64,000 nt of DNA from Sulfobacillus thermosulfidooxidans DSM 9293 (GCF_900176145.1 NZ_FWWY01000001.1:191517-255516), one strand, 5' to 3'. Positions 32,643-41,950 are shown, numbered from the stretch's first letter. A program made the numbers and translations. Notes: generated by a model not told the origin, from the sequence alone.

Positions 32643-33650
32643 ATGCTCAAACCGAGTAGGCGGAGAATGGCTTTCGTGTTAGGCATCGTCAGTGTCGGTT
32701 TTCTGGGCGGGATTCTGTCGTCTCCTGCGGCCGCGTACTGGCAACGAGTGCCGATTATTCGCTTTCCCATGATCCATCCGCCCCACTATCATCCGATTTC
32801 GGTGTCGCCGATTCAAACGCACACGGGGGCGGGTGGGAGTGTAACCGGGTGTGGTTCGTCAAACGTGTATTTGCAACCGTTTTTTCACTATTGTACGACG
32901 CCGAATCCGTCACACCAGGGGGGGGCGCTCGAACTGCCTGATCCGATATTTGATCCGCCGTCTCCTCGCATAGGATGGACGCGCGTGTCCGCCGGGCCCC
33001 AAGGATGCGAATTCACCAAAGATACCACAACGGTAACGCCGGGGCATTTTGGCTTTGAGCAACCGGGTTCGACCGGGCCTTTTGGCTATTGTCCGACTTC
33101 GACATCGCCACCTGCCGGTGGACCCCCGGGAAACAATCCGCCCGGCGGAAACAAATCGCCTGGTGGAAATCACACCCGGTTAATCGCCTCGCAAAACACG
33201 GCGGTACCGCTCACGCCGTACTATTTCAACGGCTGTGAACCGCGCCCGGCTTTGACCACGGTCCAAAACGGGCCGCATTTTGTGCTGGCGCCCGGGGAGA
33301 CGGCCGGGACGGCGATCACGCCGCCGACGCCGAACACGGTGGCGATGGGCACGGAGCCGCAGTTGAGTCCGGGAGCGGTGTTTTCCGGGCAATTGACGAG
33401 TGCGCCCGCGTTGTGGGATGCCATGCAAAATGAACAAGCGACCGGGCAAGTGTTGCCGGGGCCCATGTGGGGCGTGGTCTCCCAAGAATGGCAAAACGAA
33501 ACGATCAACACGTATCAGACGGTCAACGCCCAGGGCCAAGTCGTCAACACCGTTACGCAGACCGTGAAAGACGGCGCGCCCTACTGGGTCGCCAATGAAA
33601 GCTACAACATCAACAGTTGTCCTGTGCCCGCGCCGGATTTTACACCATGA
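32643..33650 (+). CDS. Secreted Pro/Gly-rich protein, paralogue of 45125
   Basis: 335 aa from ATG 32643. Signal peptide (AFVLGIVSVGFLGGILSS, then PAAA). Mature part has six or more Cys, a Pro/Gly/Asn repeat (PPGNNPPGGNKSPGGN) and a C-terminal region with FNGCEPRPALTTV, VLPGPMWGVV and SCPVPAPDF. The order matches FAACMPNPEETT, LLPGPGWAID and DCPYPVVQF in the protein at 45125. Probably an exported structural or adhesive surface protein; this role is inference. Confidence 0.7.
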   Translation: MLKPSRRRMAFVLGIVSVGFLGGILSSPAAAYWQRVPIIRFPMIHPPHYHPISVSPIQTHTGAGGSVTGCGSSNVYLQPFFHYCTTPNPSHQGGALELPDPIFDPPSPRIGWTRVSAGPQGCEFTKDTTTVTPGHFGFEQPGSTGPFGYCPTSTSPPAGGPPGNNPPGGNKSPGGNHTRLIASQNTAVPLTPYYFNGCEPRPALTTVQNGPHFVLAPGETAGTAITPPTPNTVAMGTEPQLSPGAVFSGQLTSAPALWDAMQNEQATGQVLPGPMWGVVSQEWQNETINTYQTVNAQGQVVNTVTQTVKDGAPYWVANESYNINSCPVPAPDFTP

Positions 33651-33837
33651 GCCCCCTGACAGCGCCGGATCTGGTGGCAAGGGTCGGGCAAATCGCCCCG
33701 GCTCACGCAACCCGGACCTTGGGACGGTCTCTCGTCCGCTGACCGTTCCCCGAAGTGGATGGGATGGATTCGGTACCCGAGGACCAGATTGCGAGAGTCA
33801 AGATCAGCCCACCTGGGGTGATCCTTTCGAGGCATCT

Positions 33838-33875
33838 CCGAGGCCACGAATCCCAGTACGGATTCATGGCCTCGG
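33838..33875. terminator. Long hairpin downstream of the secreted-protein gene
   Basis: CCGAGGCCACGAATCC and GGATTCATGGCCTCGG pair with one mismatch around a short loop. It is located between convergent genes (33650 and 33892). No strong T-run, so termination is inferred from position. Otherwise 33651-33891 is empty. Confidence 0.45.
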
Positions 33876-33891
33876 AATCTTGTGGGATGAA

Positions 33892-34083
33892 TCAGAACGG
33901 CGCGACGCCCGAACCTTTGCAAACGGTACATCTTCCGGTGCTGGTGGGATGACCGTCCCAACACCTTGGACACCAGTCGCCGCCTGCATTGCCGTTGGTG
34001 TAGTATCCCGCGCCGTTTGAAACGTGGGCCGTTCCCTCGCATGTATTGCACTTGCCAGTGCCATTGCAACCTGGACACATCAT
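33892..34083 (-). CDS. Small DnaJ-type zinc-finger protein
   Basis: 63 aa from ATG 34083 (AAAGGAGGT upstream). MMCPGCNGTGKCNTCEGTAH, then WCPRCWDG, RCTVCKGSG: four CxxC units with the CxxCxGxG pattern of the DnaJ cysteine-rich domain, without J-domain or substrate domain. It may bind zinc and unfolded polypeptide or act as an adaptor. The ribosome site is strong, so it is likely expressed. Confidence 0.75.
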   Translation of the reverse strand: MMCPGCNGTGKCNTCEGTAHVSNGAGYYTNGNAGGDWCPRCWDGHPTSTGRCTVCKGSGVAPF

Positions 34084-34167
34084 GATATTTTACCTCCTTT
34101 GTTTTGGATTCGTTGATTAACACTCTGTCTTGCTGATACTAATTCCTGCCAGAGGACGCGGTACTGA

Positions 34168-34875
34168 ATGTCAAAAACTTGGACCGAGTTAGTTAACCAA
34201 CAACGGGAGTTGCGTGCACAGCACATCCGACAATGTACTCTGGCTGGAGGCGGACAGCCAGTAGATGACGAGATGTGGCCCATCATAGACCGGTTGTGGA
34301 GTCTGGGCATCATGACGACGGGATCGTGTCAAGGTCATCCGCAAGCCGACGGGTCGTGGAGTCCCTCGTATGTGGTGGTTCGCGGGTGTCGCGATGGAAC
34401 GGTTGAACGATGGCACGAGGTGGTCTTAGGGCTTTTAGACGTTCCGGCTGTGGCGGGTATTGAGCATAGAATCACCAAGTTGGGATGGGCATGTCATTAT
34501 AGTGATTGCCTCGGGGAACTCACGCTTGAAACCAAATGGCGTCATGGACTGAATGATTTCATGGAAGTGCTTGATCGGGTGGGAACGCGCATTCTTCAAC
34601 GGCAAGGTCTCACCTGGGAACCGTGGGCCGGTCCGGCGTTAGAAGTTCCCCCCACTATCCAGGTGATCCCTGATTTTACGACAAAATATTTAGCATTTCG
34701 GCAGCGATTATCTGCTGAAGAACTCATGATCTTCGATCTGGGCTTGGAGTTTTCTTCATTGGCAGAGGTGGCACCTCTTATCAAACGGTCGATAGAGCAG
34801 GTGCGTGATACATGGCACCGCTTATGGAATCAGTTTGCTCCGTCAGCCCAAAATCGGGAATCGCCAGAACGATGA
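34168..34875 (+). CDS. Hypothetical protein with phage-type SCxGH segment
   Basis: 235 aa. IIDRLWSLGIMTTGSCQGHP is a segment common in small phage/plasmid proteins of unknown function. The rest is alpha/beta with a helical C-terminal part (LAFRQRLSAEELMIFDLGLE; APLIKRSIEQVRDTWHRLW), the last part possibly a sigma-70-region-4-like helix pair. No catalytic motif is clear. Confidence 0.6.
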   Translation: MSKTWTELVNQQRELRAQHIRQCTLAGGGQPVDDEMWPIIDRLWSLGIMTTGSCQGHPQADGSWSPSYVVVRGCRDGTVERWHEVVLGLLDVPAVAGIEHRITKLGWACHYSDCLGELTLETKWRHGLNDFMEVLDRVGTRILQRQGLTWEPWAGPALEVPPTIQVIPDFTTKYLAFRQRLSAEELMIFDLGLEFSSLAEVAPLIKRSIEQVRDTWHRLWNQFAPSAQNRESPER

Positions 34876-34922
34876 GAAGAAGCCCCGCCATGTCGGGGAC
34901 ATTCGCCAAGGGGGAATAAGGC

Positions 34923-35627
34923 TTGTCCATAACCGTGTCACGCAAACTGGTCGGAGGCTTGCTCGCCGTCGTTGCGGGAAGTCTGTTTCTCGGGGGCTGG
35001 GCCCTGGGAGTGCTCACGGCGCAACCGCGTAGTGCTCTAACCGTGAAAACAGCCCCATCATCCCCGCCCTCGCACGCCGCGGGAACGTCCACGGCCTCGA
35101 ATCCCTTTGTCGTCGGGACCTCCTTCCCCTTCACGACCAGCCAGGTCGAGACGCTGACGGGGCACGTGACGCATCTCGCCCGGGGATCCCGCGCGACTAT
35201 CGTCATGGCGATGGCGTCGTGGTGCCTCTTTTGCGGGTATGAGGACAAATATGTCCTCCCCGTGTTGGCCCGAACGCCCGGTGTCGTCGTAGATATTGTG
35301 GATGTGTCGCCCCAAGGGGGCATTGCCGATCCGGGTCCCGCAACGCCGCCCTTTCACGGACACGATGGCGCGGGAGGCCCGCTCACCGTAGCAGGCATGA
35401 GGACCACCATGCAGCACTATGTGCAGACGTATGGATTGGCCAAGACGGCTATTCATGTCTACGTGGCTCCCACCGCCACCCAACAGGCGTGGCACGTCTC
35501 GGCATTCCCGTCACTGGCGTTTCTGAATGCCCGGGGCACAGTCGTCGTGGCCCCGCCCGGGGCGCTGACGATAGCGCAAGGTCGAACGGCGTTGGACGAA
35601 GCGCTATCGGGATCTAGTGCCTCGTGA
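34923..35627 (+). CDS. Exported thioredoxin-like protein
   Basis: 234 aa from TTG 34923. N-terminal signal anchor (LVGGLLAVVAGSLFLGGWAL), a Ser/Pro linker, then a thioredoxin fold with redox motif WCLFC at about residues 98-102 (IVMAMASWCLFCGYE), cis-Pro segment AFPSLAFLNARGTVV and a C-terminal helix. An insertion (about 120-165) lies between motif and the later strands. Probably forms or reduces disulphides in the Cys-rich exported proteins encoded nearby; that link is inference. Confidence 0.75.
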   Translation: MSITVSRKLVGGLLAVVAGSLFLGGWALGVLTAQPRSALTVKTAPSSPPSHAAGTSTASNPFVVGTSFPFTTSQVETLTGHVTHLARGSRATIVMAMASWCLFCGYEDKYVLPVLARTPGVVVDIVDVSPQGGIADPGPATPPFHGHDGAGGPLTVAGMRTTMQHYVQTYGLAKTAIHVYVAPTATQQAWHVSAFPSLAFLNARGTVVVAPPGALTIAQGRTALDEALSGSSAS

Positions 35628-35872
35628 TTTGTTGCGCACCGATCTCAGAACATCATCGGATAGAGATGGGGTCATAGCGCGATGGGCAATGGGGAATATG
35701 AGTTCGGCATTTCTCTTTGCGCCGTGTAGCTCTTTCAGTTCCCCCCACGAAAAAGACGTAATTAGGGTGGATGGCAGACATATTTTTTGTGATGAATCAA
35801 TTCCTGGCAATAAAAAACCATTCGGAAGTGATAAAATCAATGAAAAATAATTCAAGTAAGGATTTGACAAGA

Positions 35873-37159
35873 ATGTATCTTTCCGAGATCAAGTTAACAA
35901 ATTTTCGGAGTTTTAGAGAGACTGAAACGAAATTAAGTGAAATTGTCATCTTTATCGGGCGTAATGGAGAAGGTAAAAGCAATTTGTTGGAAGCGATCCG
36001 ATTCCTGCGTACCATAGCTACGTTTGGCATTGACGCGGGTATCCAAACAGTCGGAGGAGCAAAATATTTCGCACGATTAGAGGGAAATCAACCCCAGTTC
36101 CCCGTTAATGTATCTTTTCGTGTAGATTTTGACCCTCCTCTACATTTTCCTCAAGATCCTACCACAAGTTTGGATGCTGCAACGTATACTCTGACCATTA
36201 AAAACCCCAATAACACTCATAATAATGGAGTAAGTCTCAATTACGTATGGGAAGAAACTATTACTCTGGAAAATGTTCAGACGCGAGATTCGGCAGATAC
36301 ATCTCCTATTAGAATTATTGTCAGTCAATCGAGCAACGATCCTGATGCACCGGCTCAAGTGTTGAGCGAATCGCTAGTACGCACGTCTTCCCATGATAAA
36401 CTGTTATCAAAGCTCTTCCCGACCGATCAGCGCGTCTGGATCAACCATCAATGGGGATCCAATAGACCCGTCCAAATATCTCTTTTGCAATCCGTTCAAA
36501 CCTCCCCATTGAATTTTTGGCTGTCGGCCAACGTTTTTTTCTTTGATCCCGATCCTAATCAAGCTAAGAGAATCATTGACCCAATCGGACTATTAACCTT
36601 GACCGAAGACGGAAATAATCTTGCCGAGGTTATTCGGGCTTTGGAGCCGAATCAAATCGAACAACTGAACACCTACTGTCGCACACTCTTTCCTCGAATT
36701 CTGGGTATTGAACCTATGGATTTGGGTGATGGACGATGGACGTGGAGTCTAAGAGAACAAAACGGCAATACATTCCCTGCTCGATTTCTCTCTCCCGGAA
36801 TGGTTCGTGGAATTATCTTATTAGTCGCATTGGTACAAGCAACTGGTTCTGCTTGTTTAATTCTGGAAGAACCAGAACGGTTTCTCGATCCTTCTCTGTT
36901 GGCACCTTTGATGGCCATTATTCAAGACGTGGTTAAAACTCAAAAATGTCAAGTAATATTTACCACTCAATCTCCCGAGATTCTAGCGCACGTTAATGTA
37001 GATCGGGTCTATTGGATTCGTCGAGATGATGAATGGTCCGTTATTAATCATCCCGCAACCGATGAGCGATTAAGGGATTGGGTGCAAGACTTAGGTATTG
37101 CTAATCTTTACATCGATGATTTTATCGATACTGTAGTCAAGGAGAGACCCCGTGAATGA
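35873..37159 (+). CDS. RecF/OLD-type ABC ATPase of a probable two-gene defence system
   Basis: 428 aa. Walker A IGRNGEGKSNLLEA, signature-like FLSPGMVRGIILLV, Walker B CLILEEPERFLDP and switch QVIFTTQSPEIL: an AAA_15/AAA_21 ATPase of the OLD/RecF group. ATG 35873 is chosen because MYLSEIKLTNFRSFRE is the usual beginning; an upstream ATG at 35840 is possible. It overlaps the TOPRIM-like gene by ATGA. The pair is much AT-richer than its surroundings. PARIS (AriA/AriB) and related systems join such an ATPase to a TOPRIM protein; exact type undetermined. Confidence 0.75.
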   Translation: MYLSEIKLTNFRSFRETETKLSEIVIFIGRNGEGKSNLLEAIRFLRTIATFGIDAGIQTVGGAKYFARLEGNQPQFPVNVSFRVDFDPPLHFPQDPTTSLDAATYTLTIKNPNNTHNNGVSLNYVWEETITLENVQTRDSADTSPIRIIVSQSSNDPDAPAQVLSESLVRTSSHDKLLSKLFPTDQRVWINHQWGSNRPVQISLLQSVQTSPLNFWLSANVFFFDPDPNQAKRIIDPIGLLTLTEDGNNLAEVIRALEPNQIEQLNTYCRTLFPRILGIEPMDLGDGRWTWSLREQNGNTFPARFLSPGMVRGIILLVALVQATGSACLILEEPERFLDPSLLAPLMAIIQDVVKTQKCQVIFTTQSPEILAHVNVDRVYWIRRDDEWSVINHPATDERLRDWVQDLGIANLYIDDFIDTVVKERPRE

Positions 37160-37836
37160 AGTCAACGTATCAACAGCATAATATTTACTTTGAAGGTGGC
37201 GATGATTATTGTGTCATTAAATCGTTACTTTTATTCTTTTTAGGACAACCACTAAATCTCACCGACGATTTAGAAGACAAGCCAATTCACGAATTATCTT
37301 TTCAACATCCGAACCAGCAAAATGTCGTTATGACATTTATATTAGAGGGTTATGCAAACAACAAAACCTGGGCCCGGTGGAAAGAACGAATTAGTTCAAT
37401 GAATAAGAGAGGGATTTCGTATTTTTGGATTAAAGATACAGACTTCAAGACCAAGCCTTCCGAAAAAAAATTAAGCGATTTCACAAAAGATTTGGCAAAA
37501 AGGCTGAACGCCATAGAATGCAGAGTTATACCCGTTCAACCTGAAATTGAAGGATGGGTTTCGGCAGTGGCTATAGATCCCGATGTTCAAAACTCTATTT
37601 TCATGAACGATGAGCGAGGACTGCGTCAATTTAAACGAATAACACAACGTGAGCATACAGAAGATGTAACCAAAGAGCTATTGGACACGGTCATTGAGAA
37701 ATCATCCCAATATGCAAACCGTAAGGAATTTTTAACTGTTTGTGTCACTAAGGCAAATTGGGAAAATGCTAAAGAATATAATCGAACCTTGGAATATTTC
37801 TATAGTTTGTTAGAAAAAACTATATGTATCTTATGA
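37156..37836 (+). CDS. TOPRIM-like protein, partner of the ATPase
   Basis: 226 aa. IYFEGGDDYCVIKSLL gives the glutamate of a TOPRIM-type first strand, and SYFWIKDTDFKTKPSEKK supplies DxD about 75 residues on. This is the pattern of OLD-nuclease and DUF3226/DUF4435-like TOPRIM proteins. In PARIS-like systems such a subunit is a nuclease released on phage sensing. Start ATG lies in the ATPase stop. Family assignment is by motif only. Confidence 0.6.
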   Translation: MKSTYQQHNIYFEGGDDYCVIKSLLLFFLGQPLNLTDDLEDKPIHELSFQHPNQQNVVMTFILEGYANNKTWARWKERISSMNKRGISYFWIKDTDFKTKPSEKKLSDFTKDLAKRLNAIECRVIPVQPEIEGWVSAVAIDPDVQNSIFMNDERGLRQFKRITQREHTEDVTKELLDTVIEKSSQYANRKEFLTVCVTKANWENAKEYNRTLEYFYSLLEKTICIL

Positions 37837-38001
37837 GAAACGAAAGATTGCAATGGTTAATTGTTGTGTTAATTATTGACTAATTCAAGAAACAACCATT
37901 CAAGACATAGCATCACATTGGAAAACTCAAACCTAGATCATGAAAATGCTACTCCCCACGAATCTACGATCTCAAGTCTGAGTCCCCACAAACTCTTGTT
38001 C

Positions 38002-38025
38002 CGGCGCTTCGGCGCCGTTTTTTTT
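38002..38025 (+). terminator. Intrinsic terminator
   Basis: CGGCGC-TTCG-GCGCCG followed by eight T. It ends transcription from the defence pair or anything upstream, before the gene at 38057. Bases 37837-38001 hold no gene. Confidence 0.9.
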
Positions 38026-38056
38026 GTCTGGCCTCGTTGGGTTGTGAGGAGGGATT

Positions 38057-38263
38057 GTGCATGAAAATTTTGCATCGGTAGGTCGGTTCGGGGAACCTCG
38101 AATTAGTGTTGCCTCAATTAGAAGACGATGCTCCCAACCGTATGCCACATACTGGCACAATCTGATCACGGATGCCTATTTTTGGGGTCATTACTTTGCC
38201 ACTCGCGAGGAAGCCGAGTACGATTTTCCGATGCAGGTAGTCGCGGCGTGGCCCAATGAATAA
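38057..38263 (+). CDS. Small hypothetical protein
   Basis: 68 aa from GTG 38057 behind GGAGGGATT. C-terminal half looks coding (YWHNLITDAYFWGHYFATRE, then EAEYDFPMQVVAAW). The N-terminal part is less convincing; a competing ATG (38061) stops after six codons, so an early mutation is possible. No family recognised. Confidence 0.45.
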   Translation: MHENFASVGRFGEPRISVASIRRRCSQPYATYWHNLITDAYFWGHYFATREEAEYDFPMQVVAAWPNE

Positions 38264-38301
38264 ACGTGTGTTCGAGGATTTAGAGAAAGGACGTGGGATG
38301 A

Positions 38302-38529
38302 ATGCTCAAATTGCAGGATACCGCCTCCTTGGTGCGGAGTGCGTGTGCGAATGCCTTTGGGGGGCCGGATGCCGTGCACTGCTTATTAACGGATCAGCCA
38401 TGCGCGGTGCTTCGCGGGGAACCGTGTACCTGGTGGGCGCAAGCGGTGTGGCCGGGATTAGCCCCCGATGAGCAACGGCGCTTCATGGCCCTCACACCCG
38501 AACCCCGATCACGGACGGTGGCCCGATGA
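38302..38529 (+). CDS. Small hypothetical protein
   Basis: 75 aa from ATG 38302, GAAAGGA upstream. Sequence LVRSACANAFGGPDAVHCLL, CAVLRGEPCTWWAQAVWPGL has four Cys and several Trp. Overlaps the propeller gene by ATGA, so it is translated with it. Function unknown. Confidence 0.6.
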   Translation: MLKLQDTASLVRSACANAFGGPDAVHCLLTDQPCAVLRGEPCTWWAQAVWPGLAPDEQRRFMALTPEPRSRTVAR

Positions 38530-39905
38530 TCCCGGTCCGTCGGCCCCGGGCGACGCGCTCCGGCATCCGGCCCTTCGTCACCACGCTCCTGATCGCTACC
38601 GGACTGATCGGAGTCGGCATCCTAGCCTCTCTGCGCGGAGAACCGACAACGACGACGGGAGTCTTTGCCCAATATGGATCCAATGCAGATCACAACCCCA
38701 TTCTCTCCGGCAGTGTGGGGACCTGGTCCAGTCCCCCGTTGCGCGGGCGTGGCGTGTTTGAAGTGGCGTATGATCCCACAACCCATCTCGTGTTGACGGA
38801 GACCATGACGGCGCATCACGGATGGCTGTATGCCCTCAATGCCGGGACGGGGCGAATTCAGTGGGCCTGGCACGCGCCCAATCAATTGATGGCCACGCCT
38901 ATCCTCAATCCGAGCGGCACCATTGTCTTTGTCGGTTGGGGCAACGGGGCCATGTCCAACGTCTCGCCCCACAGCGTCGGCAATGCGTTTTTGGTGCGGG
39001 GTAGCGGATCATCCGGGGTCGCGGCGGTGACTGCGCAAACCGGTCAGATCCGCTGGCATCACACGACGCATGGGGCCGTGATGCCGACGCTGACCTACGC
39101 GGATGGGTGGGTCTATGTCGCCACGGGAAATCGGCACTTGGATAGTTGGAATGCCCAGACCGGCCAGGAGGGACTGCATCAATGGGTGGCCGGCTTTGAT
39201 TCGATGAGCGCCACGCCGATAACCCCCTCGGGTCTGGCCATTGTGCCCACGATGGCTCCCGCCGCCGTCTGGGGCATTGCCGTCCCGTCGGGCGCCATCC
39301 GCTGGGTGACCGCCAATCCCGTGTGGACCGGCGGGTTGACGGATACGAATCCCTTGATTCACGGACAGACCGTCTGGCTCAGTACGTTGACGACGCCACT
39401 GACGGTCAAAACCGTGCCCATTGGAGCGACGGTGACGGTCAGCGCGGTGGAACTCAACACGCGCACAGGGCAGATTGTGCGGCAAATCGCCTTGGGGCAG
39501 GGACACCGGCCCATCCACACCGAGACGGGCAATTATACGTGGGCGAACGGGCGGCTGTATTTAACCTCCCCCGTCACCGATACCCTGTATGCGCTCAATC
39601 CTGCCACCGGGCGCGTCCTCTGGGAATTTGAGCCCCGCACGCCGATTCGAGCAGGCGTCCTCGTGTGGCACAACCACTGTTATGTGCCGACCGGCCACAC
39701 GCTGTGGGTCTTAAACGCCCGCACGGGCACCATTCAAGGATCGCAGCCGTTTGCTGCAACCGTAACGTTTGGTATTGATTCCCCGATTCTCGTGGGGGAC
39801 CATCTCATTCTCGCGGTGCCCGGCCCCCAGACTAGCCACGTGGTCAGTCTCCCGGTGCAGGCGAATGGGATGCTCACGATGCCATCCGTGCCTTCCAGAA
39901 CTTAG
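38526..39905 (+). CDS. Membrane-anchored PQQ-like beta-propeller protein
   Basis: 459 aa. Signal anchor at 15-36 (FVTTLLIATGLIGVGILASL), then six or seven blades with the PQQ_2 pattern: WLYALNAGTGRIQWAWHA, VAAVTAQTGQIRWHH, VWGIAVPSGAIRWVT, VSAVELNTRTGQIVRQIAL, LYALNPATGRVLWEFEP, LWVLNARTGTIQGSQ. Such propellers bind proteins or act as quinoprotein-like scaffolds; no dehydrogenase catalytic residues are evident. Exposed outside the membrane. Its stop is 11 bases before the IS605 left end. Confidence 0.85.
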   Translation: MIPVRRPRATRSGIRPFVTTLLIATGLIGVGILASLRGEPTTTTGVFAQYGSNADHNPILSGSVGTWSSPPLRGRGVFEVAYDPTTHLVLTETMTAHHGWLYALNAGTGRIQWAWHAPNQLMATPILNPSGTIVFVGWGNGAMSNVSPHSVGNAFLVRGSGSSGVAAVTAQTGQIRWHHTTHGAVMPTLTYADGWVYVATGNRHLDSWNAQTGQEGLHQWVAGFDSMSATPITPSGLAIVPTMAPAAVWGIAVPSGAIRWVTANPVWTGGLTDTNPLIHGQTVWLSTLTTPLTVKTVPIGATVTVSAVELNTRTGQIVRQIALGQGHRPIHTETGNYTWANGRLYLTSPVTDTLYALNPATGRVLWEFEPRTPIRAGVLVWHNHCYVPTGHTLWVLNARTGTIQGSQPFAATVTFGIDSPILVGDHLILAVPGPQTSHVVSLPVQANGMLTMPSVPSRT

Positions 39906-39965
39906 CAGGAATCACGTGAACAAAACGCCCGCGCATTCCCCTTCCCTGGCGAAGCCGGGAGGGGG

Positions 39966-40415
39966 TCAAGCGGGCGGCGGCCTCTTGGCCGCCTTCCGTG
40001 ATTTTTCTTTCGTCCCTTGGGCTTCGACGTAGCGTTTCACCGTCTCCAACGAAGCCCCGCCCACACTCCCGACGTAATAGGCACGATGCCAAAAGTACGG
40101 TTTCCAGTAGTATTTTCGTAAGTGATCTGCGAAGCGATTCCGCATGCGACGCGAACTGGCGGATTTGAGGTTGTTGATTAAGGTGGAGATGGTGAGGGCT
40201 GGATGGATGCCTATCAGCAGATGTACATGGTCGGCTTCCCCGCCAAATTCGATCAAGGTGCAACGCCAGTCTGCCAGAATCTCCGCGAAGGCGTCCCGCA
40301 AAGCCCCCAGCATCTCCGGCGTCAAGACTGGTCGCCGATACTTGGTTACGAACACGACATGCAACCTAAGGGAGTATACGGCATGCGACGCTGATACCAA
40401 TTCGTTTTCGCTCAT
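39966..40415 (-). CDS. tnpA: TnpA, Y1 transposase of IS605
   Basis: 149 aa from ATG 40415. HVVFVTKYRRPVLTPEML at the start, HUH pair in EADHVHLLIGIHP, and catalytic Tyr region FWHRAYYVGSVGGASLETVK with YVEAQGTK after it. All key residues are present. It carries out single-strand excision and insertion of the element and could also act on the deleted copy at 20595. Confidence 0.92.
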   Translation of the reverse strand: MSENELVSASHAVYSLRLHVVFVTKYRRPVLTPEMLGALRDAFAEILADWRCTLIEFGGEADHVHLLIGIHPALTISTLINNLKSASSRRMRNRFADHLRKYYWKPYFWHRAYYVGSVGGASLETVKRYVEAQGTKEKSRKAAKRPPPA

Positions 40416-40464
40416 GGTAGCTTAATGGTATAATGGAAACACAAGCTTGTGCAAGGGGGGCGCC

Positions 40465-41922
40465 ATGCTCACGGGGTACCGGTTTCGCCTGTATCCTACG
40501 AAAGCCCAGCAACAGATTTTGCTGCGCTGGATCGGGTGTCAGCGGCTGATCTACAATGCCAAAGTGCAGGAAGACCGGTACTACCGGGCGTTCCAGCGAC
40601 GGTTTGTGGGTACGGCAGGGATGACCATTCCGGTGGATCAGGAATACGCACGCTTTATCTCGGAGGAGACGGCGTTTCTGCGAGAGGTGCCATCCCAGGT
40701 TCTGCGGAACGGCACGGTGCGATTCCGGCAAGCCTATCAGCGATTCTTTCAAAAGCGGGGCGGCCGTCCGAAGCTCAAGAAAAAATCCGGACGGCAGGCG
40801 GTGTGGCTGACGTCGGAACTCTTTCAGTTCATCCCGCTGACAGATAAGGCGACCGGTGAGGTTAACGGCTATCAGCTTCACGTGGGGACCACGAAGTTTC
40901 CAGTGGGCATGATCCCGTATGTGGCGCATCGTCCCCATGCCGTGCCTGCCTCGATTTATATCGCCGTAGAAGGCGGCCAATGGTGGCTCTCCTTTGCGGC
41001 AGACGATTCGACGGTCGCGATACCGGGAAACGGTGCCGACGTCGCGACCGAGCGAATCGCCGACGATTTGCGCCATCTCTCCGCTGAGCAACTGACCGAG
41101 CGGACGCTCGGCGGGGATCGGGGCGTGGCGAAACCCTTGATGACCTCCGATGGACACATTTTCGATCTCCAGCCTGTGCAAAAGGCCCGCATCGCCAAGC
41201 ACCGGCGGCAACGCCAAAAATGGCAACGACGGGCCGCCCGGCGCAAGAAAGGATCCAAGAATCAACAGAAGGCGTATCGCAAAGTCGCTCGATACCAGCG
41301 GTACGAAAAGAACGTCCGACAGGATTATGCCCACCAAACGAGCCATCGTTTGGTCGTCAATAACGCCTATGATTTGTATGTCTTCGAAGATCTCAAAATC
41401 GCCCACATGACCAAACGCCCGAAGGCCAAAAAGGATGTCCAAGGCCGGTTTCTGCCGAACGGGCGCCAAGCGAAGGCGGCCCTCCATCGCGCGATCTTAT
41501 CGTCCGCGTGGGGCGAGGTCGTCGCGTTTACCCGCTATAAAGCCTTGCGCCGAGGCAAACTCGTGATCACGGTTCCGCCCCAATCCAGTTCGCAGGAATG
41601 TGCGGTATGCACGTTCACTTCCCCGGACAATCGGCGCAGCCAGGCCGAATTTGTCTGCCAACGCTGCGGACATCGGGATAATGCGGATCACAACGCAGCG
41701 TGCGTGATTGCCAAACGCGGCATCCACACACTGCTCTCCGGAATTCCGCTCACCAAGGAGCACAAACGGATGCGGATTTTTCGGAAACTAGGGCCGGAAC
41801 GGTCCGAAGTCACGCCTGGGGAGATCCGCGTAAGACGCCTCCCGCCAATGGCGGAGCCGCAGGGGTCGCAGAACCAGGAACCTCCGGGAGCGATCCCGGA
41901 AACCCCCGCCTCGGCCTCGTAG
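40465..41922 (+). CDS. tnpB: TnpB, RNA-guided endonuclease of IS605
   Basis: 485 aa from ATG 40465 (AAGGGGGG upstream). N-terminal GYRFRLYPTKAQQQILLRWI, RuvC Asp in LGGDRGVAKPLMTSDG, Glu in YDLYVFEDLKIAHMTKR, Asp in HRDNADHNAACVIAKRG, zinc ribbon CAVC...CQRC. The last 50 residues are encoded by the omega-RNA region and are low-complexity. A TATAAT lies at 40432-40437 between the divergent genes. The protein looks active. Confidence 0.92.
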   Translation: MLTGYRFRLYPTKAQQQILLRWIGCQRLIYNAKVQEDRYYRAFQRRFVGTAGMTIPVDQEYARFISEETAFLREVPSQVLRNGTVRFRQAYQRFFQKRGGRPKLKKKSGRQAVWLTSELFQFIPLTDKATGEVNGYQLHVGTTKFPVGMIPYVAHRPHAVPASIYIAVEGGQWWLSFAADDSTVAIPGNGADVATERIADDLRHLSAEQLTERTLGGDRGVAKPLMTSDGHIFDLQPVQKARIAKHRRQRQKWQRRAARRKKGSKNQQKAYRKVARYQRYEKNVRQDYAHQTSHRLVVNNAYDLYVFEDLKIAHMTKRPKAKKDVQGRFLPNGRQAKAALHRAILSSAWGEVVAFTRYKALRRGKLVITVPPQSSSQECAVCTFTSPDNRRSQAEFVCQRCGHRDNADHNAACVIAKRGIHTLLSGIPLTKEHKRMRIFRKLGPERSEVTPGEIRVRRLPPMAEPQGSQNQEPPGAIPETPASAS

Positions 41923-41950
41923 AGGCCAGGCGGAGGGAGAGTTCATTGCG
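41770..41950 (+). ncRNA. Omega-RNA (reRNA) of the IS605 element
   Basis: GC-rich region covering the tnpB 3' end and the right end, with GGAACGGTCCGAAG, CCTCCCGCC/GGCGGAG and CTCGGCCTCGTAGAGGCCAG pairings, ending GAGAGTTCAT. Its conservation in the deleted copy at 20641-20820, where the protein is lost, points to RNA or end function. The guide would begin near 41950. Confidence 0.6.

Noticed and set aside
40366-41487. 373-aa minus-strand frame
   Set aside because: Antisense of tnpB; no recognisable domain.
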